Assembly: GCA_045598325.1 (NCBI GenBank)
Contig: JAZLLT010000065.1
Span: 26,715 to 90,714, forward strand
Source: RUG14130 sp045598325
GTDB lineage: Bacteria > Bacillota > Clostridia > Christensenellales > Aristaeellaceae
Length of the DNA stretch: 64,000 bases
Direction of reading: 5' to 3'
Below are positions 8,769 through 19,245 of this stretch, piece by piece. Numbering within the stretch: position 1 is the stretch's first letter; each line of letters starts with the position of its first letter. The notes beneath the pieces were generated by a model that searched no databases, had not been told where the DNA came from, and saw only the letters and a list, made by a program, of their open reading frames with translations. The position numbers and the translations under genes were made by a program.

Positions 8769-10003
8769 TACGCGAGTTTGAGCAGGTGGTACGCCTTCTT
8801 GCCGCGGCGGATGAGGAGTCCTTCGCCCTTGAGCATGTCGGCGGTGATGCGGAAGTCTTCATCGGCCACTTTGTCGTCGCCGATGTAGAGACCGCCCTGC
8901 TGGATGGCCTTGCGGGCTTCGCCGTTGCTCTTGAACAGACCGACCTTGGCCGCCCACGCGAGCAGACGGTTTTCGGCAGTAAGTTCTTCCTCGGTCACAT
9001 AGGTGGTGGGAGCGGAGCCTGCCGCGCCCGCGCCGCTGAAGAGGGCTTCCGCCGCGTTCTTGGCCTTGGCGGCTTCCTCTTCGCCGTGGATGAGTTTGGT
9101 CACCTCGTAGGCGAGGATGGTCTTGGCTTCGTTGATCTTGTTGTCCTTAAGGGCCCCCAGACGGCGCACTTCGTCCATGGGCAGGAAAGTGAGCAGCGCC
9201 AGGCACTTCTCCACATCGGCGTCGTCCACATTTCTCCAGTACTGGTAGAAATCGTAGGGGCTGGTCTTGGCGGGATCGAGCCACAGCGCGCCCTTTTCGG
9301 TCTTGCCCATCTTCTTGCCTTCGTGGGTGAGCAGGAGTTTGAATGTGAGGGCGAAAGCGGGTTTTTCTTCTTTTCTGCGGATCAGATCCGCGCCGGAGAG
9401 CATGTTGCTCCACTGGTCATCGCCGCCTGCCTGCATGCAGCAGCCGTACTTCTGGAACAGCTGCAGGAAGTCGTAGGACTGCATGAGCATGTAGTTGAAC
9501 TCGAGGAAGGTGAGGCCGCGCTCAAGACGCTGCTTGTAACATTCCGCGGTCAGCATGCGGTTGACGGAGAAAAGAGCGCCGATGTCGCGCAGGAAGTCCA
9601 TGTACTTGAGCGGGCGGATCCAGTCGGCGTTGTTGACGATGATGGCGTGATTGGGCTTGGATTCGTCAAAATCGAGGAAGTGCTTCATCTGCTCCTTGAT
9701 ATGGGCGACATTGCTGTCGATGGTCTCGACGGTCATCATCTTGCGCATGTCGGTCTTGCCGGAGGGATCGCCGATCATCGCGGTGCCGCCGCCCATGAGG
9801 GCGATGGGGCGGTGACCCGCTTTCTGCAGGTGCGCCATGGCCATGATCGGGATATAGTGTCCGATATGGAGGGAATCGGCGGTGGGATCGAAGCCGGTGT
9901 AGAAGGTCACGGGACCCGCTTCAAAGGCCTTGTTGTGTTCGTCTTCGTAGGTGGTCTGGGCGATGAATCCTCTCTCGCGGAGGATGTCGAGTGCGTTCTG
10001 CAT
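8768..10003 (-). CDS. tyrS: Tyrosyl-tRNA synthetase
   Basis: Charges tRNA-Tyr. It has HIGH at 46-49 (DSLHIGHY), GGDDQWSN in the tyrosine pocket, KMGKT (231-235) in place of KMSKS, and a C-terminal S4 domain (EARKAIQQGGLYIGDDKV). I place the start at 10003, MQNALDILRERGF, with AGAGG eight bases upstream; the frame stays open to 10165 but would overlap the aminotransferase gene. The 411-residue length matches bacterial TyrRS. It lies downstream of a T-box with a UAC specifier. Confidence 0.96.
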   Translation of the reverse strand: MQNALDILRERGFIAQTTYEDEHNKAFEAGPVTFYTGFDPTADSLHIGHYIPIMAMAHLQKAGHRPIALMGGGTAMIGDPSGKTDMRKMMTVETIDSNVAHIKEQMKHFLDFDESKPNHAIIVNNADWIRPLKYMDFLRDIGALFSVNRMLTAECYKQRLERGLTFLEFNYMLMQSYDFLQLFQKYGCCMQAGGDDQWSNMLSGADLIRRKEEKPAFALTFKLLLTHEGKKMGKTEKGALWLDPAKTSPYDFYQYWRNVDDADVEKCLALLTFLPMDEVRRLGALKDNKINEAKTILAYEVTKLIHGEEEAAKAKNAAEALFSGAGAAGSAPTTYVTEEELTAENRLLAWAAKVGLFKSNGEARKAIQQGGLYIGDDKVADEDFRITADMLKGEGLLIRRGKKAYHLLKLA

Positions 10004-10025
10004 AGTGAAAACCTCTTTCTGTATC

Positions 10026-11210
10026 TTACTTTTCGTTGAACACTTTGGCGAGTTTCTCCATGCCCTCGTTGATCTGCTCCACGGGGCTGTTGGAGAAGTT
10101 GAGGCGGAAGGTACTGTGATGTCCGCCGTCCGGATAGAAGTGGGTGCCGGGCACATAGGCGACACCGTTTTCGATGGCCTTGTTCAGCAGTTCCGTGGCG
10201 TTCATGCCGGCGGGCAGTTCCGCCCAGACGAACAGACCGCCCTCGGGCTTGACCATCTTCGTTCCCTCGGGGAACAGGCGGAAGCCTTCGATCATCGCGT
10301 CCAACTGCTTTTTGTAGCCTTCACAGATGCGGAGAATGTGGGCGGGCAGAAGGTCCTTGCGCAGGTAACTGTCCACGATAGCCTGGGTCATGAGGGGGCA
10401 GTGAAGGTCGCTGGACTGCTTTCCGATGACGCACTTTCTCATAAGCGTCGGGAAGGAGACGACCATAGCGCCCACGCGCATGCCGGGAGAAATGATCTTG
10501 GAGAAGGACGCGAGGTACACGACCCAGCCTTCCTTATCGAAACTCTTGATGGGCGGGAGGGCCTCTCCCTCATAGCGCAGGTCGTGGTAGGGATCGTCTT
10601 CCGCCACGATGACGCCGTATTGCGCGGCAAGAGAAGCGACCTTTTTGCGGCGATCGAGGCTCAAAGTCGTGCCGGTGGGGTTCTGGAAGGTGGGGATGAT
10701 GTAGGCCAGTTTCGGGTTGTACTTCTTCATCGCTTCTTCCAGTGCCTCGGGGATGACGCCGTTTTCATCGCTTTCAACGGGAACGATGTTGGCGTGATAG
10801 GTGCGGATGGCCTGCAGCGTGCCCAGGAAAGTGGGGCTCTCGACCAGCACCGTATCGCCGGGATTGATGAGCGCTTTGAGCAGCAGGTCGATGCCCTGAG
10901 TGGAACCCTCGGTGGGAAGGATCTCGCTCTCTTCGCAGGGAACGCCGCTGTCATGCAGATACCGCATGATGCTGCCTTTGACCGGGAGAAAGCCCTCGGT
11001 GGCGCCGTACTGCAGGATGGGCGCGCCGACGGTTCGGATGACTTCCTCGGCGATGGGCGCGATGACATCGGGTTCGAGCGCCGCGTTGGACGGGTTTCCG
11101 CCCGCAAAGGAGATCATGCCGGGTTTTCCCAGAAGTTTGAAGATATCGCGGATGGCGCTTCCCGTGATGGGCGCCATGTGGGACGCAAAGTAACTGTCAC
11201 TAAATTCCAT
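10026..11210 (-). CDS. PLP-dependent class I/II aminotransferase, probably aromatic or 2-aminoadipate type
   Basis: Fold-type I aminotransferase of 394 residues, similar to the LysN / KAT / aromatic group. Visible features are ISFAGGNPSNAALEPD at the N-terminus, FQNPTGTTLSLDRRK, the PLP-binding Asp in AEDDPYHDLRYEG and the Schiff-base Lys238 in SFSKIISPGMRVG. The start at 11210 (MEFSDSYF) has GGGAGG seven bases upstream. It is the first gene behind a tyrosine-type T-box and is followed by tyrS. I infer that it makes or consumes tyrosine (or phenylalanine) by transamination; the substrate is not proven by the sequence. Confidence 0.88.
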   Translation of the reverse strand: MEFSDSYFASHMAPITGSAIRDIFKLLGKPGMISFAGGNPSNAALEPDVIAPIAEEVIRTVGAPILQYGATEGFLPVKGSIMRYLHDSGVPCEESEILPTEGSTQGIDLLLKALINPGDTVLVESPTFLGTLQAIRTYHANIVPVESDENGVIPEALEEAMKKYNPKLAYIIPTFQNPTGTTLSLDRRKKVASLAAQYGVIVAEDDPYHDLRYEGEALPPIKSFDKEGWVVYLASFSKIISPGMRVGAMVVSFPTLMRKCVIGKQSSDLHCPLMTQAIVDSYLRKDLLPAHILRICEGYKKQLDAMIEGFRLFPEGTKMVKPEGGLFVWAELPAGMNATELLNKAIENGVAYVPGTHFYPDGGHHSTFRLNFSNSPVEQINEGMEKLAKVFNEK

Positions 11211-11226
11211 AAATCCGCCTCCCAAA

Positions 11227-11263
11227 CAAAAACGCCTTCCATACAAAACCGTAAGGAAGGCGT
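11227..11263 (-). terminator. T-box terminator hairpin
   Basis: A 9-bp stem (11255-11263 with 11232-11240) is followed on the minus strand by TTTTTG. It overlaps the antiterminator, so uncharged tRNA would favour the alternative fold and read-through. Confidence 0.85.
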
Positions 11264-11455
11264 GGTTATACGCTGTACCACTTCCGTTCGTCCGCATTGC
11301 GGACCTCGTGACGGCTGTAACGGGCTTGCCCGGAGCGGACTACATCTCTTCACCCGCTCTGCTCCGGAGTGTATTCGCATGCGCTGCATCTGCCCCCTCG
11401 CACCATCCGGCGGCTCTCTGAAGACTTGCGCAAACTACTGTCTCCTTCATCGCTT
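11232..11455 (-). promoter_or_regulatory. T-box leader, tyrosine (UAC) specifier
   Basis: tRNA-sensing leader of the aminotransferase-tyrS operon. The minus strand shows the Stem I loop-E partner AGTA (11439-11436), an AGAGAGCC and GGATGGTGCGAG segment typical of the distal Stem I, then GAA-TAC-A (specifier TAC at 11373-11371) and CTCCGGAG closing the stem. The T-box motif AGTGGTACAGCG, just before the terminator, offers UGGU to pair with the ACCA end of tRNA-Tyr. One base differs from the usual TGGNACCGCG. The specifier was read from the GAA-NNN-A rule. Confidence 0.88.
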
Positions 11456-11460
11456 GCGTA

Positions 11461-11489
11461 AGTGTATCACAGATTTTTCCATCCGTCAA
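11461..11489 (-). promoter_or_regulatory. Promoter of the T-box operon
   Basis: On the minus strand -35 TTGACG (11489-11484), 17-bp spacer, -10 TACACT (11466-11461), placed just upstream of T-box Stem I. Confidence 0.72.
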
Positions 11490-11595
11490 CGGTAATTTGC
11501 GTTAACAGTGCAATCTTTTCCTATATATTATGATATGCAACGGCTTTGTCACAAATTATTCCAACAAACTCAACCTGTGCCCGCCGCCGTTTCCC

Positions 11596-11625
11596 TTGAC
11601 AAAGAGGCGGTGATTGTTGTATACT
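11596..11625 (+). promoter_or_regulatory. Promoter of the hydrogenase operon
   Basis: -35 TTGACA (11596-11601), 18-bp spacer, -10 TATACT (11620-11625). The leader to the first ATG is about 65 bases and ends in AAGGAGG (11683-11689). The segment 11500-11590 between this and the divergent T-box promoter is AT-richer and holds nothing I recognise. Confidence 0.8.
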
Positions 11626-11695
11626 GAAAGTTGTGAAATGCTGCAATGCTGTATGTGATTACACCCATGCGGCAAAAAAGTTAAGGAGGACTATC

Positions 11696-12178
11696 ATGGC
11701 TCACTTAAGTGAAGCGGCAGTTGTCAAGATCAACGAGATCATTGACAGATATGCCGGCGAAAAGACCCCTCTCATGATGATTCTTGAGGACATCCAGAAG
11801 GAATACGGCTACATCCCGCTGGAAGTGCAGGAACTGGTTTCCGAGCGCACCGGCGTATCCGTGGCCGAGATCTACGGTGTCGTCACCTTCTACTCTTTCT
11901 TCTCCCTGAAGCCCAAAGGAAAGTATGTCATCGGCTGCTGCCTGGGCACTGCCTGCTATGTAAAGGGCGCGCAGATGGTCATCGACAAGTTCAGCGACAT
12001 CCTGGGCATCAAGCCCGGTGAGACCACCGATGACGCCATGTTCACTCTGGACGCTCTGCGCTGCATCGGCGCGTGCGCCATCGCTCCCGCCGTATCCATC
12101 AACGGTAAGGTGTATCCCAAGGTTGCGGTGAACTCCGTACAGGGCATCATCGATGAATACCGTGCCAAGGAGGCCTGA
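11696..12178 (+). CDS. hydC: NAD-linked [FeFe]-hydrogenase, NuoE-like [2Fe-2S] subunit
   Basis: Thioredoxin-like [2Fe-2S] subunit (NuoE/HndA/HydC type) that passes electrons between the flavin subunit and the hydrogenase subunit. Its 160 residues are typical. Cluster ligands are seen in GCCLGTACYVKGA and LDALRCIGACAIAP (C-x4-C and C-x3-C spacing). The start MAHLSEAAVV at 11696 has AAGGAGG seven bases upstream; a longer open frame to 11633 has no such site. First of three co-directional genes that together encode a soluble trimeric hydrogenase. Confidence 0.93.
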   Translation: MAHLSEAAVVKINEIIDRYAGEKTPLMMILEDIQKEYGYIPLEVQELVSERTGVSVAEIYGVVTFYSFFSLKPKGKYVIGCCLGTACYVKGAQMVIDKFSDILGIKPGETTDDAMFTLDALRCIGACAIAPAVSINGKVYPKVAVNSVQGIIDEYRAKEA

Positions 12179-12180
12179 TC

Positions 12181-14061
<1,881 letters not shown>

Positions 14062-14075
14062 GAGGGAGAAAGAAA

Positions 14076-15845
14076 ATGGCATTAGTGAATATTAAAATCG
14101 AAGGCATCCCGTATCAGGTTGAAGCGGGCATGACCATTCTCGAAGCCGCCCGTCAGTGCGGTTATGACATCCCCTCCCTTTGCCACTACAATCACGGCGA
14201 ATGCAACCGCGGCTCCTGCCGTGTGTGCCTCGTTGAAGCCACCGGTGCCAGAGGCCTGGTCGCTTCCTGCGTGTATCCCGTGAACGAAGGTATGGAGATC
14301 ACCATCTCCTCCCCCAAGGCCGTTGCCGCCCGCCGCGCCAGCGTTGAGCTGCTGCTCTCCAACCACAACAGCAACTGCCAGGAGTGCGAGAAGAACGAAT
14401 ACTGCGAACTGCTGGATGTCGCCCGCAAGGTCGGCGCCCGCGAAGGCATGTTCCAGGGTTCCAAGACCCCCGTCACCATCGATAACATCGCCGCTTCCAT
14501 CGTTCGCGATACTTCCAAGTGCATCCTGTGCGGCCGCTGCGTAGCACGCTGCCAGAACGCTCACGGCAACGGCATCCTTGGCTTTGAGAACCGCGGCTTC
14601 CGCACCATCATCGCCCCCGCCGAGAACCGCTCCTTTGTTGAGTCTCCCTGCATCCAGTGCGGACAGTGCGTCAATGTCTGCCCCACCGGTGCCCTGATGG
14701 AGAAGAGCGAGATCGCCAAGATCGACGAAGCGATGGCCGCCGGCAAGTATGTCGTCGTGCAGACCGCTCCCGCCGTCCGTGCCGCTCTGGGCGAAGCTTT
14801 CGGTATGCCCGTAGGCACCCCCGTGACCGGCAAGATGGTCGCCGCCCTCAAGCGTCTGGGCTACAAGAAGGTCTTCGACACCAACTTTGCCGCCGACCTG
14901 ACCATCATGGAAGAAGCCACCGAGCTGCTCAGCCGCATCAAGAACGGCGGCGCGCTGCCCATGATCACTTCCTGCTCTCCCGGCTGGATCAACTACGCCG
15001 AGTACTACTACGGAGATCAGCTTGAGCACCTGTCCACCTGTAAGTCTCCCCACGAGATGATGGGTGCCGTGCTTAAGAACTTCTACGCCGAGAAGATCGG
15101 TGTGAAGCCCGAGGATATGTTCGTTGTTTCCATCATGCCCTGCGTTGCCAAGAAGTACGAGAAGACCCGCGAGCAGCTCGTCACCAACGGCTATGCCGAT
15201 GTTGACGCGGTTCTGACCACCCGCGAGTTGGCCCGTGTCATCAAGCGCAGCGGTATCGTGTTCACCAAGCTGCCCGACGAAGAGTTCGACAATGACATCG
15301 TCGGCGACTACACCGGCGCAGCCGTCATCTTCGGCGTCACCGGCGGCGTTATGGAAGCTGCTCTGCGCACCGCGTACTTCGTACTCACCGGTAAGGAGCG
15401 CGAGGGCATCGTGTTCAACGAGGTCCGCGGCTTCGAGAATATCCGTGAGGCCGAGTTCGAACTGGGTGGCAATAAGATCAAGGTTGCCTGCACCAGCGGC
15501 ATGAAGGGCGCCAAGGTCCTCCTCGACCAGATCCGCGAAGGCAAGTCTCCCTACACCTTCATCGAGATCATGGGCTGCCCCGGCGGCTGCGTAAACGGCG
15601 GCGGCCAGCCCTACATCCGCGAGAACTTCCTCCCCAACGAGGACCTGGACATCGTGGATACCTACAAGGCAAAGCGCGCTGCGGCTCTGTACTCCGAGGA
15701 CGAGCGTCAGACCCTGCGTCAAAGCCACAACAATCCCCAGATCAAGGCTCTCTACGAGCAGTTCCTGGGCGAGCCCAACTCTCACATCGCGCACGAACTC
15801 CTGCACACTTCTTACAGCGAGCGCGTCCGCTTCGACGAGAAGTAA
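14076..15845 (+). CDS. hydA: [FeFe]-hydrogenase catalytic subunit
   Basis: Makes or oxidises H2 at an H-cluster; cytosolic, 589 residues. N-terminal plant-type [2Fe-2S] (C36, C48, C51, C65), a His-Cys cluster (H97, C101, C104, C110), two [4Fe-4S] sites (C149-C159 and C192-C202), then H-cluster signatures TSCSPGW (C300), MPCVAKKYE and EIMGCPGGCVNGGGQP, and a C-terminal small-subunit-like segment ending in AHELLHTSYSERVRF. The first signature has Ser where clostridial CpI has a second Cys. The maturases HydE, HydF and HydG are not in the window. Confidence 0.95.
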   Translation: MALVNIKIEGIPYQVEAGMTILEAARQCGYDIPSLCHYNHGECNRGSCRVCLVEATGARGLVASCVYPVNEGMEITISSPKAVAARRASVELLLSNHNSNCQECEKNEYCELLDVARKVGAREGMFQGSKTPVTIDNIAASIVRDTSKCILCGRCVARCQNAHGNGILGFENRGFRTIIAPAENRSFVESPCIQCGQCVNVCPTGALMEKSEIAKIDEAMAAGKYVVVQTAPAVRAALGEAFGMPVGTPVTGKMVAALKRLGYKKVFDTNFAADLTIMEEATELLSRIKNGGALPMITSCSPGWINYAEYYYGDQLEHLSTCKSPHEMMGAVLKNFYAEKIGVKPEDMFVVSIMPCVAKKYEKTREQLVTNGYADVDAVLTTRELARVIKRSGIVFTKLPDEEFDNDIVGDYTGAAVIFGVTGGVMEAALRTAYFVLTGKEREGIVFNEVRGFENIREAEFELGGNKIKVACTSGMKGAKVLLDQIREGKSPYTFIEIMGCPGGCVNGGGQPYIRENFLPNEDLDIVDTYKAKRAAALYSEDERQTLRQSHNNPQIKALYEQFLGEPNSHIAHELLHTSYSERVRFDEK

Positions 15846-15859
15846 GGTTCACGGAAAGA

Positions 15860-15886
15860 ACTTGCGGGAAACCGCAAGTGCTTTTC
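15860..15886 (+). terminator. Terminator of the hydrogenase operon
   Basis: An 8-bp stem (15860-15867 with 15872-15879) capped by a GAAA tetraloop and followed by a short T-rich stretch (GCTTTTC), 15 bases after the hydA stop. Confidence 0.8.
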
Positions 15887-15918
15887 TGCAACTCTCAATT
15901 TCCTTAACCGGTATTTCA

Positions 15919-15947
15919 TTGACTTTTGCGCCGGGATTTTATAAAAT
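15919..15947 (+). promoter_or_regulatory. Promoter of the IMP dehydrogenase gene
   Basis: -35 TTGACT (15919-15924), 17-bp spacer, -10 TAAAAT (15942-15947). The GGAGG at 15964-15968 then sets the start at 15977. Confidence 0.78.
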
Positions 15948-15976
15948 AGATAAAATACTTTCTGGAGGGATGTAAG

Positions 15977-17485
15977 ATGGCTTATTATTACAGCGAACCC
16001 TGTCATACTTTCAACGAGTATCTTCTGATTCCGGGCTATACCTCCGAGGATTGTGTCCCCGCAAATGTTTCTCTCAAAACGCCTCTGGTCAAATACCGAA
16101 AAGGCAAGGAAGAGTGCCCGCTCTGCCTCAATGTGCCCCTGGTTTCCGCCATCATGCAGTCTGTGTCCGATGACAAACTGGCCATCGCGCTTGCAAAGGA
16201 AGGCGGCATTTCTTTTATCTACGGCGCACAGAGCATCGAAAATGAAGCGGCCATGGTCGCCCGCGTGAAGAACTACAAGGCAGGATTCGTTGTATCCGCT
16301 TCCAACCTGCGTCCCGACGATACCCTGAAGGATGTCATCGCGCTCAAGGAAAAGAACGGTTTCTCCACCATCGCCATCACCGATGACGGCACCGCCAACG
16401 GAAAACTGCTGGGCATCGTCACCAGCCGCGATTACCGCGTGAGCCGCATGAGCGGAGACGAACCCGTCTACACCTTCATGACTCCCCTGTCCAAACTGGT
16501 CACCGCCCCCGACACCATTTCCCTCAAGGAAGCCAATGATGTCATCTGGGAGCATAAGGTGAATTCACTGCCCATCATCGACAAAAACGGCAATCTCAAG
16601 TATTTCGTGTTCCGCAAGGACTACGCTTCCCACAAGGACAATCCCAACGAGATGCTGGACGAAGAGAAGCGCTTCTATGTGGGCGCCGGCGTCAATACCC
16701 GCGACTATAAAGAGCGCATCCCCGCGCTGCTGAACGCGGGCGTGGATGTCCTGTGCATCGACTCCTCCGAAGGCTATTCCTGCTGGCAGGCAAACACCCT
16801 CAAATGGGTCCGCGAGCAGTACGGCGACAAGGTCAAGATCGGCGCCGGCAATGTAGTCGATAAGGACGGTTTCCGTTTCCTCGCCGAGGCAGGCGCGGAC
16901 TTCGTGAAGATCGGCATCGGCGGCGGCTCCATCTGCATCACCCGCGAAACCAAGGGCATCGGCAGAGGCCAGGCGACCTCCGTCATCGAAGTAGCCGCGG
17001 AGCGCGACAAGTACTTCGAGGAGACCGGCATCTACATCCCCATCTGTTCCGACGGCGGCATCGTTTATGACCATCATATGACCCTCGCCCTCGCCATGGG
17101 TGCCGACTTCCTGATGCTGGGCCGCTACTTTGCCCGCTTTGACGAAGCCCCCGGCGCGAAGGTGTTCGTGAACGGCGCGTATGTGAAAGAATACTGGGGC
17201 GAAGGCAGCAACCGCGCCCGCAACTGGCAGAGATACGATCTTGGCGGCGCGAGCAAACTGAGTTTCGAAGAAGGCGTCGATTCCTATGTGACCTACGCCG
17301 GTTCCCTGCACGACAATGTGGAACTGTCTCTGTACAAGGTCAAGTCCACCATGTGCAACTGCGGCGTCAAGACCATTGAGGATCTGCACAAGAACGCCCG
17401 CATGACGCTGGTTTCCCCCACTTCCATCGTAGAGGGCGGCTACCACGATGTCACCCTGCACAGCAACGCGACTTCCATGAAATAA
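15977..17485 (+). CDS. guaB: IMP dehydrogenase
   Basis: Oxidises IMP to XMP with NAD+, the first step to GMP. The 502-residue protein has a TIM barrel interrupted by a CBS pair at about 105-220. The catalytic loop is GIGGGSICITRE with Cys320, followed by GIGRGQ. It differs from the classic GIGPGSICTTR, which I take as a subfamily variant. The flap region SKLSFEEGVDSYV replaces the usual G-x-VPY segment. A CPLC pair near residue 47 is unusual. Single-gene unit with its own promoter and terminator. Confidence 0.9.
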   Translation: MAYYYSEPCHTFNEYLLIPGYTSEDCVPANVSLKTPLVKYRKGKEECPLCLNVPLVSAIMQSVSDDKLAIALAKEGGISFIYGAQSIENEAAMVARVKNYKAGFVVSASNLRPDDTLKDVIALKEKNGFSTIAITDDGTANGKLLGIVTSRDYRVSRMSGDEPVYTFMTPLSKLVTAPDTISLKEANDVIWEHKVNSLPIIDKNGNLKYFVFRKDYASHKDNPNEMLDEEKRFYVGAGVNTRDYKERIPALLNAGVDVLCIDSSEGYSCWQANTLKWVREQYGDKVKIGAGNVVDKDGFRFLAEAGADFVKIGIGGGSICITRETKGIGRGQATSVIEVAAERDKYFEETGIYIPICSDGGIVYDHHMTLALAMGADFLMLGRYFARFDEAPGAKVFVNGAYVKEYWGEGSNRARNWQRYDLGGASKLSFEEGVDSYVTYAGSLHDNVELSLYKVKSTMCNCGVKTIEDLHKNARMTLVSPTSIVEGGYHDVTLHSNATSMK

Positions 17486-17491
17486 CATCAA

Positions 17492-17526
17492 AAATCCCTG
17501 CTCAATCAAGTTGAGCAGGGATTTTT
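17492..17526 (+). terminator. guaB terminator, bidirectional
   Basis: A perfect 14-bp stem (17492-17505 with 17511-17524), five-base loop and flanking A and T runs, 6 bases after the guaB stop. It can also stop minus-strand transcription that passes the hepT remnant. Confidence 0.9.
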
Positions 17527-17688
17527 CACGCTTGTGTATACTTATTGCAGGACGCTTTCAAAATGGGAATGCTGTTGATAGCCGTGTCCCGGATGACCTC
17601 ACGGCTCATTGCGCCGTAACTGTGGGCAACCATGTTGCGCATTTATGCGGATCGCGTGCCACGGAATTTCACTTTCTGTTTCTTGCAA
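17526..17688 (-). pseudogene. HepT-like (DUF86) toxin C-terminal remnant, frameshifted
   Basis: On the minus strand the end of a HepT/DUF86 nuclease can be read: ETESEIPWHAIR, then a one-base frame change near 17641, then MRNMVAHSYGAMSREVIRDT followed by AINSIPILKASCNKY and a TGA at 17528-17526. The family motif is IPWxxIxGMRNxLvHxY and the RNxxxH catalytic core (RNMVAHSY) is kept. The N-terminal ~60 residues and the MntA partner are missing. It sits between the guaB and metK terminators with no promoter of its own. I judge it a dead fossil of a toxin-antitoxin locus. A short plus-strand frame over the same bases has no support. Confidence 0.72.
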
Positions 17689-17690
17689 GA

Positions 17691-17724
17691 TAAAAATCCG
17701 GCTCCGCGATTGCGGAGCCGTTTT
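17691..17724 (-). terminator. metK terminator
   Basis: A perfect 9-bp GC stem (17712-17720 with 17699-17707) with a four-base loop; on the minus strand it is followed by GATTTTTAT. It lies 10 bases after the metK stop. Confidence 0.88.
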
Positions 17725-17734
17725 GCTTTATGGT

Positions 17735-18904
<1,170 letters not shown>

Positions 18905-18929
18905 GATTCTCGGTCCTTTCGATGCAAAA

Positions 18930-18959
18930 TAAATAACCCGCCCTCATTCGGGGCGAGTT
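18930..18959 (-). terminator. SAM-riboswitch terminator
   Basis: A 9-bp stem with one wobble (18951-18959 with 18935-18943) followed on the minus strand by ATTTATTTT. A competing antiterminator can form between bases at about 18972-18985 and 18952-18966. Confidence 0.8.
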
Positions 18960-18982
18960 CATTTTGCATACAAAAATGACCC

Positions 18983-19082
18983 GCCTCATCTTCCAAAGCA
19001 TGACGCTTTGCGGGAATTGGCACCGGATCAGACCGGTTGCCGGGTTTCACAGGGCCCGTCCCTCAACCACTCTTGATAAGGC
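18983..19082 (-). promoter_or_regulatory. SAM-I (S-box) riboswitch
   Basis: The minus strand carries the S-box core: TTATCAAGAGTGG, GAGGGACGGGCCC, TGAAACCCGGCAACC and GGTGCCAATTCC, with P1 formed by GCCTTATC (19082-19075) and GATGAGGC (18990-18983). The terminator follows and then metK with AAGGA before its ATG. SAM binding should favour termination. Confidence 0.95.
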
Positions 19083-19096
19083 TTGTTATCGGCGTT

Positions 19097-19125
19097 ATTA
19101 TACAGGCCTCCGGGTTATTTGTCAA
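19097..19125 (-). promoter_or_regulatory. Consensus promoter of the metK riboswitch
   Basis: On the minus strand TTGACA (19125-19120), 17 bp, TATAAT (19102-19097): both hexamers perfect. About 15 bases before riboswitch P1. Confidence 0.92.
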
Positions 19126-19182
19126 GGTTACATCCCGCGTTTTTACCTATTGTTAGCAAGCGGGGCATTTTTCGCATACCAC

Positions 19183-19211
19183 TTGCCTTTTTGTCCTTTT
19201 CGTGATAAAAT
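19183..19211 (+). promoter_or_regulatory. Promoter of the DnaD-DnaI-Trk operon
   Basis: -35 TTGCCT (19183-19188), 17-bp spacer, -10 TAAAAT (19206-19211). About 35 bases before the DnaD-like start. Confidence 0.65.
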
Positions 19212-19245
19212 ATATGTTGGATTATTATGGATGAGGTATACGCGC

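Noticed and set aside
10004..10165. A longer tyrS start
   Set aside because: It would overlap the aminotransferase coding region by over 130 bases, while the ATG at 10003 has a ribosome site and a family-like N-terminus.
14082..15806. A 574-codon open frame antisense to hydA
   Set aside because: Same cause as above; its A/G/D/L-rich composition is typical of antisense shadow frames.
17511..17693. A 60-codon plus-strand open frame between guaB and metK
   Set aside because: It starts inside the guaB terminator stem and has no ribosome site; the minus strand gives a recognisable HepT remnant.
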